A stretch of DNA of 64,000 nucleotides from Paramecium sonneborni (taxonomy: Eukaryota; Ciliophora; Oligohymenophorea; Peniculida; Parameciidae). Position 1 is the stretch's first letter; each line of letters begins with the position of its first letter. The stretch lies in the NCBI GenBank assembly GCA_905182985.1, contig CAJJDN010000082.1, forward strand, positions 228,255 through 292,254. Direction: 5' to 3'. Both the position numbers and the translations under genes were made by a program. The notes under the pieces are model-generated. The model was not told the DNA's origin. It searched no databases and saw nothing but the letters and a program-made list of their open reading frames with translations. Of the stretch, positions 49,196-59,834 are shown piece by piece.

Positions 49196-50871
49196 ATGGA
49201 TTAAGATAATGAAGATGTTCGTCTTGCATTTCCTGAATATTTGACGAATAAAGATGAAGATGAGTAATTACTAGATTAATGCATATAACAATTCTAAAAG
49301 TTACTTGAATGTTAAGATTAATCAATCCTAAATCTAATTGAAGCCAAATTGGCTGTAGTAATCAATCAAACTCCAATTTCATCAGTTGTTTGTTTGTATG
49401 AGGATTTGGCTATTGAATATAAACTATCTGTATTAATTATCTACAAAAGTAGCCTAAAAATCATAAAGTATCGAAATTTCTGAATCAATTTCCTTCTATA
49501 AAAGTGGCAAATGATTTTATTGATGGTTAGATTGCTTAATTGCCTTGGCCAGTAATTGGAACTCTAAAATCAGAAGAGTTATAAGATCATTTGTTAAAGA
49601 TATTTAATTTTAATTATGGAAGAGTAGGATTACATGAATTTGCTTTACTGTGGTTTCCAAAATTATTGAAATCATATACCTTATTAATAGATAATTTGTT
49701 TAATACTAAGACTAAACTATTGTAAGATGAAAAATATTATATGGCTATCATGGTAATGTAATTTAAGTCTAAATTTATTAGGGCGCAGCTGCCTCAGGAT
49801 GTGATTAATTATATTTATTACTATCTTAAATATTCTATTTAAATGAGGGATAAAAGAATTGGATAGAAATAGGTTATGATTGTGTTGATGAGCACATTAA
49901 ATAATTAGACCCTTTGTGTAAATTGTTGATTACTAAACCATGGGATCCTCAATTATCTTAAGAATTACATAAATTACTCAAAGGTAATTGGAAAAGGAAA
50001 GAATTAGTACAATCATTGATGATCTTTATATTCTACAACAATTTGGGAAGCTTTTCATTAGGTAATGGTATTGTTAAGGAAATTGATGCTATTATTGATA
50101 ATAATAGCTCTATTAATAATAGTATGTAATGTTCTTAACATGAATCTTTTATTGATTTTATTTAGAATGAATCCATACTCTAAGAACTTAAGCAATCAGC
50201 TTTTCTTGATGAAGAACTTCCCTCTGAAGAGGCATAGATGTAAATTTAAATTAGATAAAAAACTTCTTAATCTTACAGTTTTTATGTTGAAGAAACAGAT
50301 TAATAATTAAAATTGCATTTTGATGAAAAATTCTCTAAACATTTTTCAAATTCAGAATTATCCTACTGTGAAGGCAAAAGTGTTTTGAGATCTTCAGTAA
50401 ACAGTTTTAAAATTATTAGGAATATTCTTTTTAATTAAATAGTTATCCTGTTTTAAAGGAAGCATTTCTAGAAGGTGCTGATGCTATCAATAATTTATTA
50501 TAAGAAGTGAAGTAAATGACAAGAAATTCTTTTGGTAATGAAGAAGTAGCAACTGCAGCTTTTAGAAAAGCCATACGTTATTATGGAGAAGGGTAATTCA
50601 GATATTAACATGAAGATATTGATTATTGGGCATAGGTATAAATAAATAACATATTTTATTATGAAAGATGGAGAAGTTACTTCCACAATAATTGAAATAA
50701 TTCATAAAATTACTTATTTGGACACCAAATGTTATTTAAAAATCTCATATAGAGTCAATTTAACTATAACTATCAGCTGATGAATTATGTCACATCACTC
50801 TTCTCACTGTAGCAGCTAGAATCGAAACTTAATTAATTTATTTATCTAAATCTTTAGTTGAGTTTATGTGA
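49196..50871 (+). CDS. Sestrin homologue
   Basis: 522 residues, four introns (49430-49452, 49753-49781, 50397-50419, 50636-50667). Sestrins sense leucine and oxidative stress and restrain TORC1 through GATOR2. Matches in order: GRVGLHEFALLWFPKLL, YYMAIMGAAASGCDQLYLLL (AhpD-like active-site helix), WIEIGYDCVDEHIKQL, LLKGNWKRKELVQSLMIF, GNGIVKEID, and in the C-terminal domain EDIDYWAQMEKL and LCHITLLTVAARIETQLIYLSKSLVEFM. The Cys of the redox helix is kept, but the Tyr two residues after it and the following His known in animal sestrins are not. A Gln-rich insert lies at about residues 290-360. The gene starts 37 bp after the thiolase stop. Confidence 0.85.
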
Positions 50872-50970
50872 AGTATTATTACATGTAAATATACAATATT
50901 TCAATATTTTATTGCTGAAAATAAATTTATTTTGTTATTACTTCCTCTTTAAATTTCCAATTCTCAATAG

Positions 50971-52950
50971 ATGCAACCCATGTACAATCAAACATTTTCA
51001 ACACCAAGATAATAAGTTTAAATATCACCTCAACAAGAAATTAACAATCACTACAATTAATTAATGATGTAATACTCTGAATTAGAACAAGAAATGTATT
51101 CTTAAAAAAGCGACAATCATATGAAATATCAATAGATTGTTACAAAAATAGATCACATTTATAATGAATTGACTACCAATATAAATTAACTCTAATATTC
51201 ATCAAGATAAGATTATTAATAATTGTTATAAGAATTAAAATCTCAGAGAGAACAAAATATTTAAATGTTGTAAACCATAGCCTTAAAGTAATAAGCTAAA
51301 TAATAATAATAATATAATGGACACAAATAAAATCAATCTGAAAATTTTTATGATTATATTGATTAATAAGAATAACAACTTTTGGAAGATTTATAAACTT
51401 TGGATAGCTATAAATAATAAAAATATGATAATAATGATCTCATGCCTATCAGTTCTAGAGTCTAAATGAATTATTTATCACCTACAAATCATTAGAGATT
51501 CAGTTCTAATTACAATAGCATATAACAATAAAAATAGCATACCCCATTGTAATCAACTTAATATTCATAAAATACACCATAAATGCAATATATCAATAAA
51601 TTAAGATAAAACTATGGAACCATTGAATAATAACAAAAAAATTATGAATCCACTCCATAATATCATTAAGTATAATAATAACCTAGATACTAAATTTAAT
51701 CACAGGAAAAGTATTACAATAAAAGTCCAATCCTAATTACTAATGAAGAATAAATAGTTGATTAAAAAAATTCATATCATGCTATGAATGTTAGTGCTTA
51801 ACCAGAATATTAAATATCAATACATAAGTAAGCTCCACCATATTAAACTTCAATTAACTATTAAGAAATTACTCCAGTACATAAACATAAACCAATTTTT
51901 GATTAATAAATCACTAATAAATCAAGAATAACCGAACCTAACTAATGTCAGCATGTTAAAGAGATATCAATTGAAAAATAACCAATTCTTAGATGTGAGT
52001 AAGAACAAAAAATTGTTTAATAAGCATAAACACCAAATAGAAGATAAAATTCTTAATAAAGTCTACCTTTGAATTTTAATTAACAATAACCAAGTATAAT
52101 CCATTAAAAAGAAAAAATATTTGATTAATCTCAAATAAATTTAAGTAGAGATAAATCTACGCAAAAAATTTTATAATAATAATATTCACCTTAATAATAA
52201 TAATAATAGTAATAATAATAAATACTCAATATTTCATAATTTGAATATAATAATACAAATTAAAATGAATAAGTCCTTCCACCTGAAGTTTAAAATTAAA
52301 ATGTTTTAAATGAATCATAACAGAGTTATATCATGGATTTATATGGTAATTTAGGTTATGATTAATTTTATTAATATCTTTGTTAGAAATATCCAATATA
52401 ACATTAATTACAGTATATAAACAATAAACCTAATCATGGAGATTAAAGAATTTTAAGGTAAGATTAGGAAGCTCTAGATTTAATGTAATATATCTATTGT
52501 ACAATGTGTGATCAATTTATTTCTATAAAATAGGCTAATAATCATCTAAATTTCTGTATAAATAATAAACAAAGTAAGTAATAATAGGATGATAAATATT
52601 TGGACTTATTTATTTGTTGCACAGATCCAATGAATTAATACATAGAAACTCGAGAATAGAAATAGAGAAGATTAATAAATGAATTGACTAAGATAAAATA
52701 TTTAATTGAAGTAGCTTTAAAATAAAAAGAATATACTCTTGAACAATAGAAATAAAAAGAATATTGTTTATTTACTATAGAAATTTTAAATTTAATAATA
52801 TAAAATCCAAGAAATCAATAAATAAATCAATAGATGTAAGATTTGGTGAGTATTTATTAAGTCTTAGATCAGCAGCAATATAATTTTTATAAACAAATTG
52901 TGTTTTTATTGTAGAAAGCAAATGTAAGAATTTAATAATTAATTTAATGA
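50971..52950 (+). CDS. Large Gln-rich protein with zinc-finger-like C-terminal region
   Basis: 659 residues in one exon of 1980 nt; a large share of codons are TAA/TAG. The first 430 residues are low-complexity Gln/Asn/Ser/Tyr with an early coiled coil (MMQYSELEQEMYSQK, LLQELKSQREQNIQMLQ) and poly-Gln runs encoded mostly by TAA. Around residues 505-530 a C2HC-type cluster occurs (YCTMCDQFISIKQANNHLNFC). A helical charged end follows (EQKQRRLINELTKIKYLIEVALKQKEYTLEQQ). No named family. The layout suggests a scaffold or RNA/DNA-associated protein prone to condensation; that is an inference. Confidence 0.7.
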
Positions 52951-52970
52951 TATTAAATATATTTTGCTAA

Positions 52971-54937
52971 TCAATATTAATAAACATCTAATTAAGGCAA
53001 TTAAGGATTAATAGTTTCAATAATTTAAGCTTCGAGTTGTTGACATTTATCAGTAAAGTTAACCTACCAGGGAATGTCTTAATCTCCTATTTATTAAACT
53101 AATAAACGTCTAAGTTAGAATTCTGCCACATTATGAATAACTGCGGTTTGAAGTTCTTCGTTCTTAAAAATTATAAAATAATATACTTATGGTATAAAAG
53201 CTGTAACTTTAGTGTCAACAATAGCTTCCCCAAGATTTTTAGGATTAATTATCTCTTCTTCAGTTGCTTCATCTTCTGGTGATCTTTCAACTCTCGTTTT
53301 ACCTGATTTAGGATGAAATTGCAAATTATCCATGGATGGTTATAATTTAACAAGACATGGAATTTTAAAAAGATCTACTTACCCTTTAATTTTGGTCCAT
53401 TTGATTTTCTATCTATTTTCAAATAAAATCTTAATAACAATATCTGAAATTTAGGAAGCATTTTAAATAAAATCAAATTTGTCCCAGAATTACTGAATAC
53501 TATAAGTGATATTTTATTTTATTGCATTTTCAATACCTTAACTTAGTTATTCTGGCAGAGTTGCCAAAGTTAATTCAGCTAAAAAATTAATATAAATAAA
53601 AATATACGTTCAATTTCTGCTAACATTTGTTCGACTTATTCTTTCAATCCAATTTCTATCATACTTGATTCTGGTAAGGCAATAATAGTAGATTAAATAA
53701 GTTCTGATAAATCTTCAATTGTCTCTCCTAATTATTTCAAAGCATTAATAGTAATAATAAATTAACCAATTATTCCTCCTAGATATCCTATCGTATTAGT
53801 TCCAGAATAATATCCATCTATATCTGAAATTAAAGTAAACCATTCTCTTTCTTCTCCTTTCATTATCAATTATTCTTATACAGTATCTCTTAATTTTTAT
53901 CTTCTTTCTTTTTCTAATCTAATTTTTCTCCTCTCTCTTCTTTGTCTGTCCGCTTCTTCTTTTGCAATTCTTTATCTTTCTCTTTCTTATAAAATAGATT
54001 AACGTCTATTTCTTTCAGATGCTTAAGTCAAAGAATGTAACTCAAACATTTAATGATCTATTTCTTCAATCATTTTTTGATATTCTTAATTTATTTAATC
54101 TGTTTATAGTAATTCCTAATTTACATCTTAAAAAATCCATGGTAAATATTCAACAATCAATTAAGTTTCAACTGGATCTCTAAAATATCCATTTTCATTT
54201 AATTTTTATATTGTTTATCGAACACATTTTTATAAATATTATTTAGACAAAGCTCTACTAACTAATTTTTCATGAATTTTAATATTTCTATTAGTTTAAT
54301 TTTGATATTTATTTTTTAGTAAAAGATTTTCATTAAATATTTATAATTCTTTTTCTTCTAATCTGTCTTATTCAGCCATTTCCATTTATTTTAATTTTTA
54401 ATAATATTCTTACTTTTCCTTCATCTCTCTTAATTCTTCTTCTTGTAATACTTCCATTCTACTAAGATCTAGTGTCTTTTTAACCAAAACTTATAAAATT
54501 GGTTCTGCTTCATATTCAAAATTGAATAACTCTCCATCATCCCAAACTTATGTTTCTTAATCAATACCTGTTTTTTCTTTCATAAAGAGTCGTAGTACTA
54601 CTTTTTCAATAATAAATTCAGTTTAAGATTCTTTCTAATGTCTTGGTGGTTTATCTGTAAGTTCTTCAACATTTGGATCTGTTTATGTTTCTTCATCATG
54701 AATAGTTTCATCCTCTTTCTTTTCTGTTACTACTTTTGTTTACTAAATCCTTTTCATTGTTGTTTAAATCATTGGTTCAGATTTATTAAGAATGCTTGAA
54801 TATGTATTTCCTCTTATTACACGTTTATCCCACATAATATTACAAGAATCTCTTATATCTTCTCTATATTTTTATTTCTATACAACCCTTGGTGGTGCAT
54901 TAAATTCATAATTCTCTTATAACAATTCTGTTGCCAT
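52971..54937 (-). CDS. RSP3: Radial spoke protein 3 with C-terminal extension
   Basis: 645 residues, one certain intron (53579-53607). RSP3 anchors radial spokes to doublet microtubules in motile cilia and binds RIIa-type proteins through an amphipathic helix. Hallmarks: NIMWDKRVIRGNTYS, EETQTDPNVEELTD, KTGIDQETQVWDDGELFNFEYEAEPILQVLVKKTL, MEVLQEEELREMKEKQEYY, and the segment from LVSRALSKQYLQKCVRQT to YFRDPVETQLIVEYLPWIF. After this conserved core (about residue 270) the protein continues about 370 residues: a charged coiled coil, then a segment ISDIDGYYSGTNTIGYLGGII and a helical end with a Pro/Glu-rich acidic part. A 24-nt intron may also exist in the last 350 bp. Confidence 0.93.
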
Positions 54938-55000
54938 TTTAGTATTAAAATAAGAAATATTAAATAAAATTTCCAAATCTCATATTATATTAGATTGTAT

Positions 55001-56118
55001 TCAACTATTTTTTATAAATTCGAAAAATTTTGTTGTCAACTATGAACAATGTGTTTAGAATTTTGGTCTATGAAAAGTATTTGTCTCATTGTCAAAACAA
55101 TCCAATAACACTCTCAATTCTCCTGGATTTATGTCCCATTATAATGCTAATATTGATGGCCATTTCAATTAACTCTAATTTCATTAATAAAATTAATATT
55201 ACATTTTACTTTTATGTTAACAAAATTAAAATTTCTATTTAATCTTCTTCTTCTATTTATTTTTCAAATACTTTAATTATTGTTAATGCTATCATATAAA
55301 AATATGATATTCCTTATTTGAATAACCCATCCAAATATATTTATGTATAATCAAAAGGAATAAATTACAACAACAAACTTAAAATCCATTATTAAATATA
55401 TAATTCAGTGTTTACTTATTTTAAACATAAATTATCATAAGCCTTTGGTAAAAATTTACTCAAAAGAAAATCCTAAATTTTTGAGTATTTATTTATTGCA
55501 TTTAATGACAACTAAAAAATATCTCTTATCTCCATCTATTCTATCAAATTTACAAATAACCAAAATGCTATCCACTCTTATTTTGCATGATTAAATAAAA
55601 TTGATGCAATTTAATTCATTCCTTAAATATATCCAACATTTGGATCATAAACTGAATATGCAATAAGAATATTTCTAATTTCTGTAAAATGATTCTCTGC
55701 CTTAATTGTTCTTGATAGATCTCTTTCAATTTAATGAATAATATCTTTCTCAGGCTAAATTTAAAGTATTTTTTTAAATTGCTACTCTAGTTACACAAAT
55801 TCCTATTTTCATCTATTATTTTACCTTCCTCTAATATTTATAATTCAACCATTTCATACAGTAAGATGGAATCCTTTTTTATTCCTTTTATTCATTAATG
55901 CTATTTTCCGTAACTAATCAAACAATAAGTATACCAGAGCTTCTTCTTTATTCAGTTACACATCTTGTGATTACATTGTATTCACTTACAGCATTCTCCT
56001 TCGGTTTTGTCTAGATACGCTTTGATGCTGGAATCTTATTTATTATTGGCTAATCACAATCTTTTACTGTGAAATCATTTTTTGTATTTTTTATTATACT
56101 GTTTGCTATATGCAACAT
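55001..56118 (-). CDS. TBC domain Rab GTPase-activating protein
   Basis: 345 residues, three introns (55914-55934, 55755-55785, 55175-55202). The TBC domain covers about residues 80-300. The arginine finger motif is present (IERDLSRT, family IxxDxxRT), and the glutamine finger motif is VGYIQGMNQIAS (YxQGMN). Both catalytic fingers are present, so it should accelerate GTP hydrolysis on a Rab. The N-terminal 75 residues are polar and disordered (QPIINKIPASKRIQTKPKE). Converges towards the RSP3 gene on the same strand, with 63 bp between stop and start. Confidence 0.88.
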
Positions 56119-56379
56119 TACAGACTATTTTGATTAACTTTTTCATAGGGATAATCATTTACTTAAGAACACTTTTCATTTATTTACTTTCAATCCGTTA
56201 TAATATTATATTAAATATAATTAATTACGAATTAATATAAAATAATTCTATCTTTAAAATTATCACTATTATCTCTAATTCCATTCTATAAATATTAATA
56301 TAATAAAAAATAATGATTTATGAACTATTTTAGAATTTATAATTTGTAGTATTTTATTAAGTATTAAATTAAATTTAAA

Positions 56380-57774
56380 ATGGATAAGAAATAAGTGTCT
56401 TGGCATTAAACATCATTAAGATGGTTATTTTTGGCAATGACATGCATCTTTTAAGTTGGATGTTGTTTGTGTAGTGATTTTCCATCAGTTTTGGCATCTC
56501 AAATGAAATTGCAATTTAATATCCAATAATCTGATATTAATCAACTATTTACATTCTATTCCTTGCCAAATGTTATATTTCCATTTTTTGGAGGAATCAT
56601 AATAGATAAAATCGGAATTAGATCCTCTTTGGTATCATTTACAGCCTTTTTAGTATTTGGATAAGGTATAATTTTATTTTGATATATAATAGCTCTATGT
56701 TACTATGGATCCTTAATATTGAACTATAATTATTTGAAATTAGGTATGATGCTTATGGGAATGGGAGGAGAGATTTGCATGAGTGTAGCCTAAAGTTCTA
56801 TTGTAAGTAAATGGTTTGTTGGTTAAGAAATGGCCTTAGCTTTTGGGTAATCACTATTGAATTATAAATCATATTTTTAGATTAAAATTAACATTTACCA
56901 GATTAGGATCAGTTCTAGGAGTAAATTTACTAAGATACACATATGTATAATTTAATGAAAGTTTTTAATCTTGTATGATGATTTGTTGTCTTATCATTTT
57001 AATTGTTTGGGGAGTTTCCTTCATTTAAATTGAAATGGATAAAATTAGTGATTTTAGAGATGGATAAATTAAAAAAGATGAAGAATAATCTAATGTTAGT
57101 TTAGCTGATATTAAACAATTCAAATTAGATTTTTATCTTGTTTCTTTGACTTGCGTATTATCATATAGTGCTTTCATAGTATTATAATAAAATTGTTTAC
57201 AAATGTTTAAGATTAGGTATTACTTATATTTAATTTAAATAGATATTAATTAAAAGATTAAGATGCTACATTTTTTTACAGTCTACCTTATTATATTAGT
57301 GCCATAATTACTCCTATATTTGGTGGCTTTGTTGATAAAATTGGAAAAAGACCATTAATTATTTTAATCTCAGGAATTTTACTTTTAATATCTACATCTT
57401 TATATTGTGTAGAAATTAATTGTATAAATGATACATGCCATAATTTAACATTGTTAGCTTAATCTATTAGTGGTCTCTCCTTTGCAATATTTGCTCCAGT
57501 TATTTGGCCCTGCATTCCTTTATGTATAAGTGCTAAAGCATAAGGAACTGGATTTGGAGTTGTAACCTCAATCCAAAATATTGGACTATCTGTTTTACCT
57601 CTTATAGTTGGATAAATTATTTAGGATGAATCATAATATTCCTATGTCTAAATGATGTAATTTATTCGAATTGTAACTATATTTGGTACACTATGCAATA
57701 TAGCCTTATATATGCATGATAAAAAAAGTGGAAATAAGTTAAGCGCCAAATAAAAAAAACAAAAAGCTGAATGA
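56380..57774 (+). CDS. MFSD1-like major facilitator transporter
   Basis: 435 residues, introns at 56666-56692, 56847-56880 (34 nt) and 57217-57242. About 12 membrane segments. MFSD1-like hallmarks: FYSLPNVIFPFFGGIIIDKIGIR (second helix and loop), MGMGGEICMSVAQSSIVSKWF, ALAFGLKLTFTRLGSVLGVNL, and the second-half loop IFGGFVDKIGKRP. In animals MFSD1 exports dipeptides from lysosomes with partner GLMP. A similar lysosomal or vacuolar role is inferred, the substrate is not shown. The central cytosolic loop is acidic (DFRDGQIKKDEEQ), the C-terminus basic. Confidence 0.85.
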
Positions 57775-58246
57775 AATATTTATTAAAATTAATATTAAGC
57801 AATCAGGCTTTTCATTTGATCCATGAATGTTCTGCATTTCTCAAAATCTTAGATCCATTTATAAAATAATTAAATTTTCTATAAATAATTTATTATTATT
57901 AAGTACTTAAGTATTAACTTAATATTTATTGAATCATTATTTAAAAATAACCAAAATTACAATATTGAGAATGATATTAATCATACTAGTAACATTATCA
58001 CACATAATGAATATTTAAATAGGGTCTTTTTTTTGGAAAAATGCAAATTACTGTTATTTTAATTTAATTATGAATTTTATATGAGTATTAAAAACAAAAT
58101 CTTGTTTGATTAATTATGTAATAATAATCAATATTAGATATCAATTTAATGTGATTATTATTTTGTGACCAACTATAAAACCAGTTAAATTTGAAATTGT
58201 ATACGCGTTTTAATTTAGAATAATTGAATAAATTTTAGATACTCTC
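57775..58246. other. Intergenic stretch upstream of glutamine synthetase
   Basis: About 470 bp of AT-rich sequence without coding signal. It should hold the promoter of the glutamine synthetase gene; no specific element seen. Confidence 0.5.
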
Positions 58247-59464
58247 ATGACCGAGACTGTTGAACATCTTCGTGATTTTAATTATTATAAACTGAATTCG
58301 AATGTTACTCAAGTCTTGGCTGAATATATTTGGATTGATGGAACTGGAGAGAGAATGAGATCTAAAACAAAAGTACTTTTTATAATAATAATTTAGGTAT
58401 ATCCAACACCTATAACTTAACTTTCTGATCTTGAATGGTGGACTTATGATGGTTCATCAACAGAATAAGCAAATACAAAATGGTCAGAAATTTATTTGAA
58501 ACCTGTTGTATTTGTGAAAGATCCCTTTAGAGGTGATCCTCACAAATTGGTGTTGTGTGAAACATATTTACCAGATAAAAAGACTCCAGCAAGATATAAT
58601 TTTAGGTAATAATTATAATCTATAATTATAGATGGATAGCTAATGAAATAATGGAAAAAGCTAAAGATTACAAGCCATGGTTTGGAATTGAATAAGAATA
58701 TTTCTTATTGAAACGTACAGGAACAACACATATTTGGCCACTAGGATGGCCAACAGGAGGATTTCCTTATCCTTAAGGACGATATTATTGTTCAATAGGA
58801 GAAAGAAACAATTTTGGACGTGCTTTATCCGAAGCACATCTAAGAGCTTGTTTGAATGCAGGAATCAAAATAGCTGGTGTAAATGCAGAAGTTGCACCAT
58901 CTTAATGGGAATTCTAAATTGGTATTGCTGAAGGAATTGAAATTGGAGATCACTTATGGTTAGCTAGATATATTCTAGAAAGATTAGGTGAAGAATTCGG
59001 TATTGATATAAATTATGATCCTAAACCCATCTTGGGAGATTGGAATGGTTCTGGAGCCCATACAAACTATTCTGATATTAAAACAAGAGGGGAAGGTGGA
59101 TATAAATATATTGTCAATGAATTAATGCCTTTATTAAGTAATACACATAAAGAAGTTTTAAAATTATATGGAGCCAATAATGAAAAAAGATTAACAGGTC
59201 ATCATGAAACAAGTTCCTATGACTAATTCTCCTGGGGCGATGGTTCAAGAGGTGGATCCATCAGAGTTCCAGTTGTAACCAAAGAATTAGGGGCAGGGTA
59301 ATTAATATCGTTATTTTCATAGATATTTGGAAGATAGAAGACCTGCTGCCAATATTGATCCATATTTAGTCAGTGCAGTCATAGTAGATATTGCTTTGTT
59401 AAATAGTACCTATGTCAACTAACTAAAATAATTATTGGTTCAATCAGCTAAACCACTAGCATGA
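58247..59464 (+). CDS. Glutamine synthetase, type II
   Basis: 380 residues, three introns (58373-58396, 58606-58631, 59298-59322). ATP-dependent synthesis of glutamine from glutamate and ammonia in the cytosol. Family motifs: EYIWIDGTGERMRSKT, LEWWTYDGSSTEQA, PWFGIEQEYFLL (metal ligands), YYCSIG, EAHLRACLNAGIKIAGVNAEV, the ATP loop region GDWNGSGAHTNYS, RLTGHHETSSYD and YLEDRRPAANIDPYLV. Length is typical of eukaryotic GSII (about 370). All active-site motifs are intact. Confidence 0.96.
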
Positions 59465-59834
59465 TTATGATCAATATATACAATAAAACAAATATAAATT
59501 ATTCCAAGTTATATTCTAATACCCTTAAAATAAACAAACTGTTTTCTATAGTTACATTCAATCTGATATTCTAATTTTTTTTTAAGAAATAAATTCAACT
59601 AAAATTTTCCACAATTATATTTTTTTAGATTATTTAGTTTCTCATTTTTTGAATATTCCAATCTAATCTAAGAAACCTAAATTTGTAAAATTTTTTTACA
59701 AATATCAATCAGATACCTTAAAATTAATCGAAAATCTATATAATTCTACTTATAAAACTATCAAAACCATTATATGCATCAATATTTACTTGTATAAATT
59801 TAGTTGAATCCAAATATTTTACAAATTAAAAATA
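59465..59834. other. Intergenic stretch
   Basis: About 370 bp of AT-rich spacer with poly-T runs. Nothing recognised. Confidence 0.5.
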
